Part shown: piece by piece, positions 6,795 through 8,618 of the stretch
How the letters are laid out: each line of letters starts with the position of its first letter
Position numbering within the stretch: position 1 is the first letter of the stretch
Assembly (NCBI GenBank): GCA_946409145.1
Contig: CAMJVA010000059.1
Span: 1 to 8,618 of the forward strand
Source: an uncultured Enterococcus sp.
GTDB lineage: Bacteria > Bacillota > Bacilli > Lactobacillales > Enterococcaceae
Length of the DNA: 8,618 nt
Direction of reading: 5' to 3'
The notes under the pieces: generated by a model
The model's database searches: none
Told to the model about the DNA's origin: nothing
Seen by the model: the letters and a program-made list of their open reading frames with translations, nothing else
Position numbers and translations under genes: made by a program

Positions 6795-7682
6795 GTGAAT
6801 AAAAAAGCAGAACTAATGGCTCTTTTAGGAAAAAATGATCCAGTAGAAGTCACTGGAGAAATTTTGCAAGTGAAAGAAGAAGGAGACTTCGTTTACGAAG
6901 ATCTCCTTTTAACCTTAAACACCATTGAAAAAGTTCCAGGAATTTTTGCTTATCCTAAAGGTGTGAAAAACGCGCCTTTAGTATTGTTTAATCACTCCCA
7001 CGGTGGAAATTTTAAACAAGGAAAAAAAGAACTTTTTAATAGCTCAGAGTATTTGCAAAGTCCTAGTTTTGGAGAAACTTTATTAGAAATGGGCTATGGA
7101 GTAGCGTGTATTGATCATTTTTCTTTTGGAGAGAGACAAGGGAAAAAAGAAAGTGAATTAGTCAAAGAATTTTTACTCACTGGAAGAACTTTATGGGGAA
7201 TGCGTTTATTTGATAGTGTGCATTTTTTAGATTACCTAGTGAAAAGACCCGAAGTGGATGAAAAAAGAATAGCTACAATCGGCATGTCCATGGGAGGCAT
7301 GATGAGTTGGTGGCTAGGATGTCTTGATTCTCGGATTAAAGTCGTGGGAGATATTGCCGGTCAAGGAGATTTAGAAACCTTAATTGAGGAACGGGGATTA
7401 GATCATCACGGTTTTTATTATTATGTACCCCAGTTACTAACTCATTTTTCTACTAGTGAATTGCAAGAATTAATTTTACCGAAATATCGCGTGAGTGTTA
7501 CTGGAAAAGATGATCTCTTGTGTCCTATTAATGGGGTAAAAAAATTACAAAAGCACTTGACAAAAGCCTATAAACAACAAGAAATTGAAGATCACTTTTT
7601 AAGTGTCATTGCCACAGGTGGTCATCAAGAGACAAAGGAGATGCGGAAAATTTGGCAGGAATTCTTCCAAAAAAACCTCTAA
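6795..7682 (+). CDS. Alpha/beta-hydrolase, putative carbohydrate (acetyl) esterase
   Basis: This 295-residue cytoplasmic protein has the alpha/beta-hydrolase serine-esterase layout. It has an oxyanion-region NHSHGG (66-71), nucleophile elbow GMSMGG (163-168, Ser165), a likely acid at Asp239/Asp240 in TGKDDLLCP, and catalytic His277 in GGHQET. No signal peptide is present. It resembles the broad dienelactone-hydrolase/acetylxylan-esterase-like group, and I do not recognise a characterised subfamily. Lying between GH28 and pectin methylesterase genes, it plausibly removes acetyl groups (or feruloyl or other esters) from pectin oligosaccharides, complementing the methylesterase; this is inference from position. 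The GTG at 6795 immediately follows the GH28 stop with no clear ribosome site, so translational coupling is likely; ATG at 6816 is an alternative start. Its 3' end overlaps the next gene by 31 bases. Confidence 0.82.
   Translation: MNKKAELMALLGKNDPVEVTGEILQVKEEGDFVYEDLLLTLNTIEKVPGIFAYPKGVKNAPLVLFNHSHGGNFKQGKKELFNSSEYLQSPSFGETLLEMGYGVACIDHFSFGERQGKKESELVKEFLLTGRTLWGMRLFDSVHFLDYLVKRPEVDEKRIATIGMSMGGMMSWWLGCLDSRIKVVGDIAGQGDLETLIEERGLDHHGFYYYVPQLLTHFSTSELQELILPKYRVSVTGKDDLLCPINGVKKLQKHLTKAYKQQEIEDHFLSVIATGGHQETKEMRKIWQEFFQKNL
7634..7640 (+). promoter_or_regulatory. Ribosome binding site inside the esterase gene, for the methylesterase
   Basis: AAAGGAG lies within the esterase coding region, 11 bases before the TTG at 7652. 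It supports that overlapping start for the methylesterase over the GTG at 7694, which has no ribosome site. The ATG at 7641 is in another frame. Confidence 0.6.
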
Positions 7683-8551
7683 AAAAATACCTTGTGGGAA
7701 AAACTTCTTTAGCAGATTTTAAAAGCATTCAAGCATGCTTTGATCATTTAACAGATGATTTTTCCTACGAAATTTATCTTTTGTCTGGAATTTATAAAGA
7801 AGAACTAACTTTATACCAAGATCATGTGTCTTTAATTGGTTTAGGAGAAGTGATTATTTCTGGCAATAAGTACGCCAGACAAAAAGTTTCTGGAAAAGAA
7901 ATTGGTACTTTTGCTACTAGTACGTTTTTTATTAACGCTAATGAGGTGAGTTTAACTAATTTAACCATTGAAAATACCGCAGGACCAGGAGAAAAAGTAG
8001 GGCAAGCAGTGGCTTTATACTTGGAAGGAAATCATATTACTGTAAAAAATTGCCGTCTCATCGCTTTCCAAGACACTCTTTGTTTAGGTCCTTTACCTGA
8101 GTTAAATAAAGATAATACTGTAATGGAATCTATTTATCGGAAGAAAAATTATCACGTTCAAGAGACCTTTTTTATCAATTGCTATATTGAAGGGACAGTG
8201 GATTTTATTTTCGGAGGAGGGAACAGTACATTTTCTCACTGTGAAATTTTTTCCAAAAAACGGCTGGATGAGGGCGTTAATTATCTTACGGCCCCTTCAA
8301 CTTCTGAAGATGGCGTAGGTTTTTTATTTCAAGAGTGTTTTATTCATGGGAAAGAAAAATATCTTTTAGGCCGACCTTGGCGCCCATATGGGAAATGCAC
8401 TTTTGAAAATTGTTATTTTGATGAGTTTTTGAAAAGTAGTGGCTGGTCTGATTGGGATAAAGCGTCTAATCGTTTAACAGCTACTTTTAAAGAAATAAAT
8501 AATCATTATGGAAAACCAGTTAAAAGAGCTGATTGGATTAGCTTTAATTAA
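7652..8551 (+). CDS. CE8 pectin methylesterase (pectinesterase), cytoplasmic
   Basis: This 299-residue beta-helix enzyme removes methyl esters from galacturonate units, giving methanol and free acid. CE8 signatures are complete: GQAVALYLEG (117-126, Gln118), AFQDTL (138-143, Gln140 and Asp141), GTVDFIFGGG (181-190, Asp184) and LGRPWRPYG (239-247, Arg241 and Trp243). The two catalytic Asp residues are 43 apart, about twice the 21 of the classical plant enzyme, because of an insert (roughly LGPLPELNKDNTVMESIYRK). Similar inserts are, to my knowledge, seen in other bacterial CE8 proteins. No signal peptide is seen: the domain proper begins at LVGKTSLADFKSIQ, right after a short start. TTG at 7652 is chosen for its AAAGGAG; GTG at 7694 would still keep nearly the whole domain. 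It overlaps the esterase gene by 31 bases, so coupled translation is likely. Methyl-ester removal would make oligomers accessible to the GH28 enzyme. Confidence 0.93.
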   Translation: MAGILPKKPLKKYLVGKTSLADFKSIQACFDHLTDDFSYEIYLLSGIYKEELTLYQDHVSLIGLGEVIISGNKYARQKVSGKEIGTFATSTFFINANEVSLTNLTIENTAGPGEKVGQAVALYLEGNHITVKNCRLIAFQDTLCLGPLPELNKDNTVMESIYRKKNYHVQETFFINCYIEGTVDFIFGGGNSTFSHCEIFSKKRLDEGVNYLTAPSTSEDGVGFLFQECFIHGKEKYLLGRPWRPYGKCTFENCYFDEFLKSSGWSDWDKASNRLTATFKEINNHYGKPVKRADWISFN

Positions 8552-8564
8552 GGAGGACGACAAG

Positions 8565-8618
8565 TTGCGACGGAGATTAGAAATAGTCATAGGAATTATT
8601 GGGGCAGTGTTAGTGACG
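8565..8618 (+). CDS. N-terminus of a probable small membrane protein, truncated by window edge
   Basis: A strong AGGAGG (8551-8556), overlapping the methylesterase stop, is followed after 8 bases by TTG at 8565. The open frame then runs to the window end, giving MRRRLEIVIGIIGAVLVT. The basic start followed by a hydrophobic stretch suggests a first membrane helix or signal anchor. The pattern recalls DUF4064-type small membrane proteins of Firmicutes, but 18 residues are too few to assign a family. It is probably co-transcribed with the pectin enzymes since no terminator separates them. Confidence 0.6.
   Translation, partial: MRRRLEIVIGIIGAVLVT

Overview
The window looks like part of a pectin-oligosaccharide utilisation locus from a low-GC Gram-positive bacterium. 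Three things point to the Bacilli, probably Lactobacillales: A+T-rich DNA, strong AGGAGG-type ribosome sites with frequent GTG/TTG starts, and CcpA-type cre-like sites. The genus cannot be fixed from sequence alone. I see no RNA gene, insertion sequence, phage gene or CRISPR array.

Layout. (1) 1-1286, + strand: the C-terminal part of an AraC/XylS-family regulator that is open at the left edge. It is followed by a perfect 14-bp-stem terminator that can serve both strands. (2) 1369-2268, - strand: a YtcP/LplC-type sugar ABC permease, convergent with the regulator. (3) 2269-2570: a divergent control region with two inverted copies of a 24-base element (20/24 identical) and two cre-like sites. 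(4) 2571-4158, + strand: an LplB-type partner permease and a YesL (DUF624) membrane protein, closed by a strong terminator at 4181-4217. (5) 4268-4313: a third copy of the element core upstream of a second + strand operon. (6) 4344-8551: GH105 unsaturated-uronyl hydrolase, GH28 polygalacturonase, alpha/beta-hydrolase esterase and CE8 pectin methylesterase, in tight or overlapping succession. (7) 8565-8618: the first codons of a small membrane protein, cut by the right edge.

How it fits together (inference): the two permeases import pectin fragments with help from a solute-binding lipoprotein and an ATPase that are not in this window. None of the four enzymes has a signal peptide, so they should act in the cytoplasm. 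CE8 would remove methyl esters, the alpha/beta hydrolase perhaps acetyl esters, GH28 would release galacturonate, and GH105 would remove the unsaturated end left by a lyase. The AraC regulator is the natural candidate to bind the repeated element, with CcpA repression on top.

The most interesting observation is that element. The core TGATTATWTACGT occurs at all three promoter regions, each time exactly 16 nt before a TAAnnT hexamer that could be the -10. This is the geometry of an activator site overlapping a weak -35. The enzymes belong to known families.
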